Below are positions 50,128-61,090 of a stretch of 64,000 nucleotides of DNA, piece after piece; the stretch's first letter is position 1, and every line of letters starts with the position of its first letter. Both the position numbers and the translations under genes were made by a program. The DNA is from Uranotaenia lowii (Eukaryota > Arthropoda > Insecta > Diptera > Culicidae). A model generated the notes under the pieces. The model did not search any database. It saw only the letters and a list, made by a program, of their open reading frames with translations, and was not told where the DNA came from. The stretch lies in contig NC_073691.1 in NCBI RefSeq assembly GCF_029784155.1, forward strand, positions 146,322,496-146,386,495, in the 5' to 3' direction.

Positions 50128-51084
50128 TACATTTCAAGATAGATTATCTCCCCGTACAATAGTATATTCACGTTTGATTTACTTAGAAATTTCTAAATAG
50201 ACTTCTGAACCTTGTTGACTCACTTGAAGACTCACTTTGAATGTCTCCAATTGTATGTGTTCTTTTTTTTCGCAGTTTAATTTCACACTGTTTTATGATA
50301 CTTTTTCCTGAATGTTGAAAGATCCACTAAAATTTTTTTTGAAGTTATCAAACACAAATAATCTAGGAACCAAAATCGTTCATTTTATAACTTTCAAAGG
50401 TGATGGGAAATATTAAAGAACATGAGATATCAAAGAAAGTAAGAACATAAGCCGTAAATATAATCAATTTCTCGAAAAACATTCAACGGTTCACCGTAAA
50501 GAACTTGAACTCGCAATTTCCGCTTTTCCGCACTTCATGTTTCTCTAATACTTCCCATAACCTTTGAAAATGTGATCATGTTCAGGTATGAAGATGTACC
50601 AAGACAAATTCAAAACATAAGATTTCATTTTATAATGGTATGAAAAATCTGAGATCTATTTCAATTTGTCTATTCTCGGACACAATTATCCCATTCATTA
50701 TTGAAAAGACTTGAAGACTTGTCAATTTAACATCTCTTAGGTATCATTCGATTTAGCTTTTTTAAATAAATTTTTACCAATGAAATTGAATGGTATAAAT
50801 CTTAAACCTCAGATTTTATTACATAAAGTTTCATGCGTTGGATTTGTTTTTTTTTCAGATAATGCATGTACAATTTTTTACCCCCCATTTACATTCCTTG
50901 ACGGCTATCAAAGCTATGAATTCGCAGTCTTCAGCTTATAACTCTGAATTCGAAAACTTTTTCTTTCTCTATGAGGATTTCCAATAATATGAAAATGGTT
51001 GGTTTTACGAAGCTGGAATTTATAAAAAACGGTCATTAGTTTTCAGTATTCCGTTAAAATAGCTATTCAGCAGAAGAAGTCAAT
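50128..51084. other. AT-rich intergenic DNA, nothing recognised
   Basis: No supported feature. Confidence 0.4.
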
Positions 51085-51097
51085 TCATTATGAAGAT

Positions 51098-51291
51098 TTT
51101 TTTTTGTTTCGATTATAGTCGTTTTACCATCATTATGGCATTCGCGATTTTATCAACGGTGCAGTTGGCGGATCGTTATTGAAAAACTCATCCGGTACAA
51201 CTGTGTTCGATGTTTGCTCTTGGGCTCGAACTCGCGGACATCGGCTCAGGAGACAACAGACTTGCCAACTGAGCTATATCACAAGCCCACA
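51098..51291 (-). mobile_element. tRNA-derived SINE copy A, minus orientation, 13-bp duplication
   Basis: On the - strand the head GGGCTTGTGATATAGCTCAG, TTGGCAAGTC... has a good A-box (TAGCTCAGTTGG) and a B-box (GAGTTCGAGCC). The body then ends ...AAAACGACTATAATCGAAAC and a short poly(A). TCATTATGAAGAT flanks it at 51085-51097 and 51292-51304. Same family as 53595-53844. Confidence 0.88.
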
Positions 51292-51304
51292 TCATTATGA
51301 AGAT

Positions 51305-51735
51305 GAATCATTGCATTGACATTACATACTGCGTATTCTTGTAGACTGAATGAATTTTTCTATCATCAGCAGGCTTTGATTAGCTATCCAGTCCACGTGA
51401 ACTCTGGACGGTCGTTTGCGTTTCTAATGCCCATCCCTTGGTGATGGTGAAAACAAACCCGCCAAGGGAAACGAAAATCGGTTGGCAAAATGGATGCCAT
51501 GACTTTTGGTTCGTGTGAATAAAAACGAAAGTTGTATGGGAGGGTCCCTTTTCTCAGGTGGGAGGGGCTCAAAACTATTACTAAAACCTTACCATGGTCC
51601 AAACACATAACTGTGCCAAATTTCAGGCTAATCGATTAAGCGGTGACAAACATATATAGTCCAACTCAACTTTATATATTAGATGTCCAATTATTGTATG
51701 TTTTAAGATTTTAATCGCTGTGTTTTTATATGATA
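51305..51735. other. Intergenic DNA with an eroded fragment of the 47.4-kb repeat
   Basis: At 51520-51685 the phrases GGGAGGGTCCC, GGAGGGGCTCAAAACTATTA, GTGCCAAATTTCAGGCTAAT and a final TTTATATATTAGAT resemble a single unit and the end of the mini-me-like element. No gene. Confidence 0.45.
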
Positions 51736-51866
51736 CAAATTTTCATGGCATGCTCGGCGAGATGAAAACTTTTCATCAACATGGACTCAAGCCTAAAATT
51801 TCAACACATATAAAGCTCCTTTCTTCCTAAAAGTTTTCATCTCGCCGAGCATGCCATGAAAATTTG
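51736..51866. repeat. Perfect 38-bp hairpin with 55-nt loop
   Basis: Arms 51736-51773 and 51829-51866 (CAAATTTTCATGGCATGCTC, GGCGAGATG...) are exact reverse complements. It could be a short MITE or a small-RNA precursor; no target duplication was recognised. Confidence 0.9.
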
Positions 51867-51889
51867 AACCATATATTTAGTGAACACCC

Positions 51890-52330
51890 GTTATCTACTT
51901 AGAACTGACTTGGTACTGATAGAGGTAGCAAATATTGAGCACAATACGCTCCAATATAGTTGGTGGCGCTTTGGACGCGTTCATCCATATACCTCGCACG
52001 TCGCGTTATACCTCAGCGGGTAAATACCGGCCAAATGTCTCGTATCGGTCGTCGATTCTTCCCGGAGCAAGAAAGAGCCCCAGCGCAAGCATTGATAAAC
52101 GACGAAAAAAAGGTGCATCGGCATTATCCATCTATAGACTTGATTGCCATTCTCCAGCAGCAGCAACGGTAACAACAACGACGCTAAACTAAACATCAAA
52201 TGGTTCATAGAGCCATCATCCGTCGCGTCGGCTCGTTCCTTTTCTCATTTGAGACAGTGAGCGCCACCAACCGTGTCCAGGAAGGAGGTGCTCCGCAATG
52301 AAATTCCACCAATCGGCCGATCAAATTTTA
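51890..52330. other. Unique higher-GC block, possibly promoter/5' UTR
   Basis: Contrasts with its AT-rich flanks. It contains CAGCAGCAGCAACGGTAACA and CAACAACGACG runs as in many insect 5' UTRs, and overlapping short ORFs on both strands without recognisable homology. Confidence 0.25.
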
Positions 52331-53582
52331 TATGGCAACACGAGGTTAAGGTGACCAATTTTACAAAGATCTTAAGTGGATAGAAATTTGTTTTGTTTTA
52401 CTAGATTTTATCTATAAGCGATTTGCATTTAGAGAAGTGAAGAACTGTTCGTTCTTCGATTAGGCAGAACCGTATCAAGTAGTGATACTGATTGTCTGGC
52501 TACATCTGGCTGCTGTAGTCTTTTACGTATATGGGTCGTTCCAACTCTTCAAATATTTACAGTTTGCTGGAACAAACAACTTTAGATTTTGAGAGCCACC
52601 AGATTCAATCAAAATTCGCTTCTGAGTTTTATGAGGAAAGCAACAGAAGATTATTTTTTGAAGTTTTGCTAAATTTTTAAAGCATGTTGTAAAATGTGTT
52701 CATTTTGATGATCCATCATCATGGATGCAGGGATTCACCGCGGTTTCGTTTATTTATTTAAAAAATTTCAATGCAACTCATAGCCATGCTTTGAATGGAC
52801 TGATACAGATAAGATACGATTTTTGCCTTTCTTACAGAAAGGTATAGTTATCGGTCGATTTGGGAGATCCTTAATTATGGGTCTTAGATATACCTTTATA
52901 GGTACCTATCGAATCAGCTCGACGAGTTCAGACGATGTCAGTGTATTTGTATGTATTGGTGTGATTTTTTTATAAACTTTGTCACTACGTTTTTGCGAAA
53001 CTGGGAAGTACAATAAAAATGATTTTTGTCTTAAAAAATTTGATTTTTTTCCCTCTTCAATGTATAAAAGAAAGAAAAAAAAACAAAATAGTTTGAAAAA
53101 TAAATTTTCATAGTAATTATCATCAAATCATCACTCCAAAAAACGTGTCAATTAGGCTTGCTAGCCACAACCAGCAATCACTAAAATCAAGATTATCGTA
53201 TATATGACGTCATATACACGATGGGCGCACTCCACTCCCACTCATGACGTCTTCATGACGACAAAACGAGCGGGAAGAAGGAGAAGGAGAGATTGAAAAT
53301 TTGTAAAATATTTAATTTCTGTACCAGTTCAGTGTTAACCGAACCGGTTTCAAAAATTTTAGAGCCGAAGCACTAAAACCATATCGCGATAATACGGAGT
53401 TTTAAAAGGGGTATAACCCCGAACTTGTCATACTAAACCGATGGTTGTAGGGTTAAACACCGCATTTTTCTGCAGCGATGGCTGGCTTCGATACGTCGAA
53501 GAAAGCGTGAATCTAGCAACAAACGAACGTAACATTTCATAAAGGCGAAACTATCAGTTAGCTCGAAAAAAAAACGCTTTTG
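52331..53582. other. Intergenic DNA with a common mosquito interspersed repeat fragment
   Basis: At 52823-52990 TTTGCCTTTCTTACAGAAAG, GTATAG..., GAATCAGCTCGACGAGTTCA and GATGTCAGTGTATTTGTATG match, from memory, a dispersed repeat frequent in culicine genomes. No gene in the rest. Confidence 0.4.
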
Positions 53583-53591
53583 AAACTTCGG

Positions 53592-53594
<3 letters not shown>

Positions 53595-53661
<67 letters not shown>

Positions 53662-53844
53662 TTTCGATTATAGTCGTTTTACCATCTTTATGGCATTCGC
53701 GACTTTATCAACGTTGCAGTTGGCGGATCGTTATTGAAAAACTTATCCGGTACAACTGTGTTCGATGTTTACTCTTGGGCTCGAACTCGCGGACATCGGC
53801 TCAGGAGACAACAGACTTGCCAACTGAGCTATATCTTAAGCCCT
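53595..53844 (-). mobile_element. tRNA-derived SINE copy B, minus orientation, 66-nt poly(A), 12-bp duplication
   Basis: Same family as 51098-51291: head AGGGCTTAAGATATAGCTCA..., body ending ...AAAACGACTATAATCGAAAC, then a pure run of about 66 A on the - strand (53595-53660 as T). AAACTTCGGAAC flanks it at 53583-53594 and 53845-53856. The long uninterrupted tail points to a very recent insertion. Confidence 0.92.
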
Positions 53845-53856
53845 AAACTTCGGAAC

Positions 53857-54164
53857 ATCTAATCAAATCCTATTTAAAAAATCTTGGCTATCTATTACCC
53901 CTACCCGGATAAAAAAAATCCTATTTTAAATAGGCGTAATTTCGCGTTCAAACGAAAATTCATCAACAAAAATTTTCACCCAATTTAATTTTATCGACAT
54001 TTTTTGTACAGACGCGCTAATTTCAAAATGTTGAATTCCCTGGACTTTATAGTATTTCTGATTTTAAACTTAATTTAAAAAAATCTGGTCCAATAGTGAG
54101 TTTCAGAATTCAGATTTAAATTCAAAAATTCAGATGCAATCCAGCGCTAGACGATTTTCAAAAC
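53857..54164. other. AT-rich intergenic DNA, nothing recognised
   Basis: No supported feature. Confidence 0.4.
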
Positions 54165-54720
54165 AAATTTACAAAACCGACATAATGGACAAAAATGTCA
54201 AAATAGTCAATTACTACAAAAATGACATAATTGTTTAAATTTTCTTAAATTACAAAGTGGACCAAATTTACATAATTGACAAAATTGATAAAAATTACAA
54301 AATAGACAACATTCACAAACTTTTATCAAGTTTTAACTAACCTGACAAATTTCGCAAATATGGGAAAAGTTGACAAAAATTGACCAATTTTGAATGGATT
54401 GACATAAATGATAACATTTACAAAATTGACAAAACTGGATAGATAAAATGAATATAAATCATAAAACTGAAAAAGTTTTCAAAATATGCAAAATTGACAG
54501 AATCAATCAATAATTTACAAAACTGACATAATTTTCAAAAATTTCAAAATAGCCTATTATTACAAAAATGACATAATTGTTAAAATCTTAAAAATTACAA
54601 TTTGGACCAAATTTGCATAGTTGACAAAATTGATAAGAAATACAAAAAAAAAACTAAAATTACAACATTCATAAGCTTGATAAATTTTACAAACCTGACA
54701 AATTTTGAAAATATGGCAAA
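54165..54720. repeat. Degenerate TTGACAAAA simple-sequence expansion
   Basis: Variants of AAATTGACAAAATTGAC fill about 550 bp with no strict period; no gene. Confidence 0.75.
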
Positions 54721-55493
54721 AAATGTGCCCTTTTCAAAAATCTTCACGGTACAACTTGGGTGCGAAGTGCACGCAAGTTTTTGCACTTACTTGCACACAA
54801 CTTTTGGACGCAAGTTTAAAACGCACCCATTTAAACTCACCGCACTCAAAGTGTAGGGTGCAAGTTCGAGCACGTGCTCGAATCCAGGTGTGAACCCATG
54901 TGCGCGCATCCATGTTCAGAAGTCAGGAAAAGGAATCAAATGCAGAAAGTGTAAGCGCTTTCGCATCTTGGGTAACTTTTTTGTTTCAATTCCAATCGTG
55001 ATGCTGTCTTGGGGTAAAATATTTGCCTTGATTTAGGCTTTGCGAAAACTACTTAAAACCCTTGAACCTCTTGAAAGTCAGGACAAGTCCTGAAAAATCA
55101 GTTCACCTGGCACCTCCGACGTGCATTACAATTGTTCAGTTGTTGTTGTTGTTTCTCTTGTGCTTAGAGGTGCCAAGTATCCTGATTTATCAGGATTTGT
55201 CCTGATTTTCGAGAGACCGGTTTAATTTTTTTTAAACTCTGGATTGTTCTCATTTTGATGAAAACCTCTAAAATTTAATCTAATTTGTAGTTAAACTATG
55301 GGAAAATCTAAAAAATTCGTTATAAAATAGTTGAACTCTTTTAACAGATGGTAATCTTTGATAATATTTAAATGGCGTTTTTTTTTTCAACATGAACTGA
55401 AGGCAAGCCAAAAAGCTGCGTACTGTTGTTGCCTAAATCATGGCGTTTACAGCACCTGCTACTGCTTGATGAGTTGATCCCAGTATCACATTA
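54721..55493. other. Intergenic DNA with opposed GAGGTGCCA-type MITE ends
   Basis: CCTGGCACCTCC at 55108-55119 with upstream GGACAAGTCCTGAAAAATCA, and AGAGGTGCCAAGTATCCTGA at 55167 followed by ATTTGTCCTGA, are inverted relatives about 50 bp apart, like ends of the same MITE family meeting head to head. A TGCAAGTTCGAGCACGTGCTC patch lies at about 54858. No gene. Confidence 0.4.
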
Positions 55494-56811
55494 TTTTTTT
55501 CCAATAAGATTCTTTTTTCCCTACCCAGCATGAGAGCAGCAGTGGTATCAATTTTTTCAAAAGGGCGTGCGGCCAAATGTTAACAAATCGAATTGTCAGC
55601 TGGGTGAAAAAGTACCGTTTAAAGACCTACATTTTAATCCTAATTACTTTCAACGCGATTTTCTCTTTCGCCCTTTGCTAAAATAAATCAACATAGAAAT
55701 CTTTTCTTTTCTATTTCTTAGCATACCTTTCAGGGGCATTATTACTAGTATACATTTAAAGGGCAATTGGGTTGAGCTAGTAATTAAGAAATTTTATGTT
55801 TGGCTTGCATAAAAAGTGATCCGCAATTCACAGCAATTCACTGTTATCGAGCGCACACATAATATTTTAATACATTTTGATGATTATTGATTTACATTTT
55901 ACATTTTCGTTATTTTTGTCGTTTCTGTCATTTTTATCAGTTTTGTCAATTTTGTCAGTTTTTTTTCAAAATTTCTGTTTCATCAATATTGACAATATTT
56001 TTTATCAATTTTGTCAATTTTGTTAATTCAGTTTTGTCAATTTTGTCAATGTGGCCAAAATGGACAATTTGGACAGTTTTTTTTTCTGTTTCATCAATTT
56101 GACCTAATTGACAAAATTGAAATAAATCGACAAAGTTGACAAAATAGAAAAATTGGCATAATTGAAAAAATTGAGATAATTGCAAAAAATTGACCAAATT
56201 GGCAGAACTTGTAGGTCAAATTGATGAAACAGAAAAATCTGTGTCTGTGTTGAGTAAACAAAATTGATAAAACATATTGTCAATATTGATGAAACAGAAA
56301 ATTGAAAAAAATTATTAAACAAAATTGCCAAAAAAAAAAAATTTTTGGAAAAATTAACAAAATTGACATAAATGACAGAAATGACAAAAATGACGGAAAT
56401 GTAAAATGTAAATCAATAATCATCAAAATGCATTAAAATATTATATGTGCGCTCGATAACAGTGAAATTGCTGTTTGAATCACGGATCGCTTTTTTTATA
56501 AGCCAAACATTAAAATTTTTGGTAACTAGATCAACCCAATTGTCCCTTAAACGTATACCAGTAAGGATGCCCCTGATAGGTATGCTAAACACTTTGAGTT
56601 CTATGTTGATTCATTTTTGTAAAGGGCGAAAGCTGTTTCGAGAAAATCGCGTTGAAAGTAATTAGGTTTAAAATGTAGGTCTTCAAACGGTACTTTTTCA
56701 CCCAGCTGACAATTCGATTTGTTAACATTTGGCCGCACGCCCTTTTGAACAAATTGATACCACTGCTGCTCTCATGCTGGGTAGGGAAAATAGAATCTTA
56801 TTGGAAAAAAA
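55494..56811. mobile_element. Foldback element, about 660-bp arms around a TTGTCAATTTTG-repeat centre
   Basis: Left arm from TTTTTTTCCAATAAGATTCT, TTTTCCCTACCC, CAGCATGAGAGCAGCAGTGG...; right arm is its reverse complement ending at about 56811. Matching landmarks include AAGGGCGTGCGGCCAAATGT, CACCCAGCTGACAATTCG, AAAATCGCGTTGAAAGTAAT and ATCAATAATCATCAAAATG. The middle (about 55910-56400) is a symmetric expansion of TTTTGTCAA/TTGACAAAA. Symmetry centre about 56152. No transposase. Confidence 0.75.
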
Positions 56812-56989
56812 TACAAGTACAAGTTTTTGTATCATTCAATTCTACTTGCTGTTCCAAATTTTCTTTGCCTATGAATTAACTGACATATAATCGTTTTTCA
56901 ATTCTATTGGATAATTTCATCATCATTACAATTAGTAATCTATTTGTTATAACTTTCATTTGATAGTATTTCTTATAAAGTTTAATACT

Positions 56990-57860
56990 GACAACATCAA
57001 TTAAAAAATGAGAAAAATGAAAAAGTTTACAAAATAGACAAAATTTACAAAAATAACTAAATTGAGAAAAGTCCAAATCGACCATTTCGACTAAATTCTC
57101 AAAATTTACAAAATTGGAAACAGTTGACCAACTTGAATAAATTAACTATACGACAAAAAATGCAAAAAAAATCTATGTAGACCAATTTGCGAATTTGACA
57201 AAATTACAAAATTGTCCAAATTTAGACAATTGACAAAATTGACTAAACTGACTAAGTTTACTAATTTTTCTAAATTGACTACCTAGGCTTAATTGACAAA
57301 ATAGCCTAAATTGACTAAATTCACAAAATTGACAAGACTATCCAAATGGACAAGATTGAAAAAATTTAAAAAATTTACAAAATTAACAAAATTTACAAAT
57401 TTTACAAAATTTACAAAATTTACAAAATTTACAAAATTTACAAAATTTACAAAATTTACAAAATTTACAAAATTTACAAAATTTACAAAATTTACAAAAT
57501 TTACAAAATTTACAAAATTTATAAAATTCACAAAATTTACATAATTTACAAAATTTACAAAATTTACAAAATTTACAAAATTTACAAAATTTACAAAATT
57601 TACTAAATTTACAAAATTTACAAAATTTACAAAATTTACAAAATTTACAAAATTTACAAAATTTGCAAAATTTACAAAATTTACAAAATTTACAAAGTTT
57701 ACAAAATTTACAAAATTTTCAAAATTTTTAAAATTTACCAAATTTATAAAATTGACAAAATTGACAAAATTGACAAAATGGATAAAATTGACAAAACTAT
57801 CAGAATAGACAAAAATGATAAAATAGACATAATTGACAAAATGACAGAATTGAAAATATT
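56990..57860. repeat. TTTACAAAA 9-bp tandem array with degenerate TTGACAAAA flanks
   Basis: A nearly pure 9-bp array (TTTACAAAA) spans about 57366-57745, some 40 copies, within a wider degenerate zone. Because 9 is a multiple of 3 both strands stay open: (FVN)n on -, (KFT)n on +. No start context, promoter or composition argues for a real gene. Confidence 0.9.
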
Positions 57861-58800
57861 AACATTTCAAAGTTGTCAAAATGTTAAATATCTATAGTTA
57901 ATTCGATCGATTACTCTAAACTACGTTGATTCATCGTATTTTAGTCTAGCAGTTGAAAATCTACTTTTTTTATAATTTTTTCGCTTCCTTTACTTGAGAG
58001 GTTGAATTATTTGAAACACATGGTTAGGCATCTTTTTTGAAAATATATACTCTTCATTTTTAGAGCTCTTCTATTTTATAGATATAAGATCATAATGTCA
58101 TAGAAACGGGATAATACAAGATATTCCAGAATTCAATCATTCAAAAATTTTCAATTAGTTTACAATTATGTAATTATTTAAGTGAAAATTATAATTATTT
58201 AAAAATACTTTTGTCCTATTAAAAATTTTGAATCTTAATTTCTTAAATTCATTTAGGATTTACTACGTTCGAAATTCTTAAATCATTACTCAGAATTTAT
58301 AAATCTATCATTAATTTATTACTTTGTGTCATGTGTATCCAAATATAATTTATAGACTGTAAGAAAGGCTACAATCCACTGTTAAGTGTATTAAATCGGG
58401 TTTTTTAATTGATGACATCTTGCATCATCGCTAGTTGACCAGGTTGCCAACCATTAGCGCGCAAACTTCGGATTTCAAGTACATCTACAATTAAAATAGT
58501 TAAGTAATAAGAAGATTTGGAAACCAAAAACTGATCTATATAAAGGGTCCAGATGAACTTTAGATCAAGCCTTTGTATTGTGTGTATCTCTGTCTAGTTG
58601 GCAAATAAAAGGCAACTTTCAATTTTAAACGTTTACTAGCTACGTCGTCTAATCTTTAAAAATAAACGAGTACAAGAAGCTGAAATTCGACAATTCACTC
58701 GCTGATTGATGCCACACAAGAACAGCGAAGATCTGAAACATGTTACCTAGGTGAATGTAACTTCTTTTGCGTTTAATAAATTATTAAATTCCTATTTTAG
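57861..58800. other. Intergenic DNA with an LTR/promoter-like patch at 58440-58745
   Basis: GATCTATATAAAGGGTCCAG at about 58530, a cap-like TTGTATTGTGTG about 40 bp on and AATAAAAGGCAAC at about 58606 are spaced like the TATA and poly(A) signals of an LTR, but I could not find both LTR ends, a primer-binding site or a second copy. Otherwise AT-rich. Confidence 0.3.
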
Positions 58801-58901
58801 CAAAGCAGGCAGACAACTGGTCACCCGTCTCCGGCTGCAGCAAACCGCGGAACAGCCGCATGGTTTCGTCGATGATCAAATTTTAATAATTTATCGCCGC
58901 C
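58801..58901 (+). other. Orphan coding-exon candidate
   Basis: An acceptor (AATTCCTATTTTAG) and a consensus donor (CGCCGCC|GTAAGTAT) bracket 101 bp of distinctly higher GC. The open frame (entry phase 2, exit phase 1) reads KAGRQLVTRLRLQQTAEQPH then GFVDDQILIIYRR. Codon composition resembles the ci and SLC26 exons more than the AT-rich flanks. No partner exon was identified in the window and I do not recognise the peptide; a gene whose other exons lie outside or far away is possible. Confidence 0.35.
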
Positions 58902-59555
58902 GTAAGTATGCCCCGGAAGAACAAAAACAATTGAGAACACTAAAATTTCATCGATTTGCTATAGTGTGTTGGTACGAAATTGGAGAAAGAGTCGCACTCT
59001 TTTTGTGGAACACGTGCTATGGAATGAATCTTTCTCCCTGCATAGACGATTAATTTTAAGTTGAGGTACCTGATTCTATAGCTGATGCTACCCCGTAGCA
59101 GATCCTACATGTTGTTTGGAATATTTGGATTTAACGTTTTTTTGTGCATTCAGCTAGCGAATGTTAAAAGGTTTTTTAAAATTCAGCCGGGTCTGATGCC
59201 TGGTTTTTTGTGAACTGTTTTCCGTTTCTGTTGATGAAAACACATTCGAAGAGCCAAACGATGAAGTTTCGCCTTGCATGGCGACCGTCAAAAAAAGGTT
59301 CAACGAGTTTCATTTTTTTCCTCAGTTAATTTTTTCTAACCGGTGAGTCACAGCGTCTATTGAGGACCCCTCCTCTACTAACCTATTAAGGGACCATGCA
59401 CATACCACGTGGACAGCTCAGGGGAAGAGGTGTTTCCAAATGGAATGCATTTTCAAAAATCGTAGGTAAAAATATCAACTCAACACGATGATTGAGGAGG
59501 CCAACGTCGTAAGACAGAAAGCCGCCTCTTGATGGATGATGCCAACCTAGAATGA
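58902..59555. other. Intergenic DNA, nothing recognised
   Basis: The right part (59380-59555) may be decayed upstream sequence of the Penelope-type fragment; no motif is readable. Confidence 0.35.
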
Positions 59556-60135
59556 AAATTACTTGTTCCGAACTCGAAAGTCGCTTCTCTCTATTGCTTG
59601 CCGAAATCCACAAAACCCCGATAGCTATGCGATCCATCTCTTCAAACATTTGTACACCAACGGAAAAATGGCAGCATGGTTGTGCAGCATGCAAGAGTGT
59701 AAAAAAAATAGTGGTTGAGCCTGAGCGCCTCAAAGGATTTAAAGGCCGTCGAAATGCAATATTGGTTTCTTTTGACGTCTCCGCACTTTTCCCCAGTGTA
59801 CCAACCTCGAACGCCCTCAGCAGCTTACGGGGGCACTTGGAACTTCGCCGGGTGCCTCCCAACGAAATAGAAACCTACCTCGCAGTTGCAGAAGTATGCA
59901 CGAACCATGCACGGGGTAAGTTTTTTAAACAAACGGCGGAAATTTTTATGAGCGACTTGAAAACGGATTTGAAGAAAACAGAAAAACTTTTCCCACGTGT
60001 CTGGTGGCGCTACGTTGATGACATCCTTGCCTCGGTAAAGGAGCGTTATCTCATGCAGACATTGGGGCTTCTAAACTCCTGACGAAGCTCGATAAAATTC
60101 ACAGTGGAAAAGGAGGTTGAGGGATAGTGTGAGGG
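59556..60135 (+). mobile_element. Penelope-like element fragment (reverse transcriptase)
   Basis: ORF 59552-60082 reads RNAILVSFDVSALFPSVPTS (RT motif A), then YLAVAEVCTNHARGKFFKQT, AEIFMSDLKTDLKKTE, PRVWWRYVDDILASVKERYL (motif C, YVDD) and LLNS, continuing after a frameshift with SSIKFTVEKEVEG. The wording SFDV.ALFPSVP and WWRYVDD is characteristic of Penelope-type RTs. The piece between motif A and the AEIFMSDL stretch is shortened, and no GIY-YIG endonuclease is seen. Decayed 5' and 3'. Confidence 0.75.
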
Positions 60136-61000
60136 ATTAGTGTCCTTGACCTCTTAATCTCAAGGAAAGAGGAATCCAAATCAGATCCAGACATTGTGCC
60201 TGAGAAATAAGATGTTCATCCACAAACAGGTGTTCCAACCAGCGAAAATGTATTTAGTTCCGATTAGGTCTAGCTGGCCAAATTTTTCACCGCGGGGGAA
60301 AGCTGGGTAAATGAAATGGGTAGGATTTGGAGGAGACCTGAATACATCGGGCAAATTAGGAATGTGTCCCACTTAACTCCGATTGCTCTCTGACATGTCA
60401 AACCCTGGCAAACTAGGATTGGGCTTGCCAATGAGCCGTATTACGAGCGAGGTTATTGAACTCACGAGTGCGATGCGTTCAAATGTGAAGCTTTTCTCAT
60501 ACATTTCTTGAAGTTTAAGGAGTGTATTTTAAAAACATGCAACACTTTGTTTTGTGAATAACTTTTTAATGCATGGCTAGAAATTGATGAAATTTTCAGC
60601 GAATCTACCTGGTGATGTTTATAATACAAGTGCAAATTTTTTTTTGATGTTCTTTCAAGTGGTTTTTGAGATAGCGTCCAATGAAGAAGTTTTTCGACTT
60701 TAATTTTTGGGCAACATGTGCGCCATCTATAACACATACTATGAACCACCCTTTCTCAAATGTAGGCTATTCTTGATAACATTCTCTCTTTCCTGAAGCG
60801 TGGCGTTCAATATAATTCCAAATTTTGGATTTGGTCGAAGCTATAACGAATTTGGTCGATTGTCCTCCTTCGGCACAAATACAACATATTTTATTTTTTA
60901 TCACCCCATCACAGTTTTTGCGTAATGACACGACTCCAGATCCATCTAAAACAGAGTATAAATTTTTTGGGACCTATTGAAGTGCTTTGCAGGGAAAACA
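60136..61000. other. Intergenic DNA, possibly eroded Penelope-type sequence at its start
   Basis: 60180-60260 (FIHKQVFQPAKMYLVPIRS reading) may continue the Penelope-like fragment. The remainder is AT-rich with no recognised feature. Confidence 0.35.
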
Positions 61001-61009
61001 GTCGCACTT

Positions 61010-61018
61010 TTTTTTTTT

Positions 61019-61059
<41 letters not shown>

Positions 61060-61081
61060 TTTTATTAGAGACGTTTTAACC
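61010..61081 (-). mobile_element. Ultra-short 5'-truncated retroinsertion: about 23 bp plus poly(A)
   Basis: GTCGCACTT flanks the insert at 61001-61009 and 61082-61090. On the - strand the insert reads GGTTAAAACGTCTCTAATAA, AAT, then about 50 A with a single G. It is only the last bases of some LINE/SINE plus its tail. The end GGTTAAAACG resembles the GGTAAAACGA near the 3' end of the SINEs at 51.1 and 53.6 kb. Confidence 0.8.
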
Positions 61082-61090
61082 GTCGCACTT

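Noticed and set aside
51190..51290. Possible tRNA gene on the - strand
   Set aside because: A- and B-boxes are good, but the block is followed by a SINE body and A-tail, flanked by a target duplication and repeated at 53.6 kb.
53580..53846. Open frame beginning with a long polyphenylalanine run
   Set aside because: It is the poly(T) tail and body of a minus-strand SINE.
57289..57741. 150-codon open frame of (FVN)n on the - strand
   Set aside because: A pure by-product of a 9-bp minisatellite; no splice, start or composition evidence for a gene.
58440..58745. A complete LTR
   Set aside because: TATA and AATAAA spacing is suggestive, but no paired ends, duplication, primer-binding site or second copy could be found.
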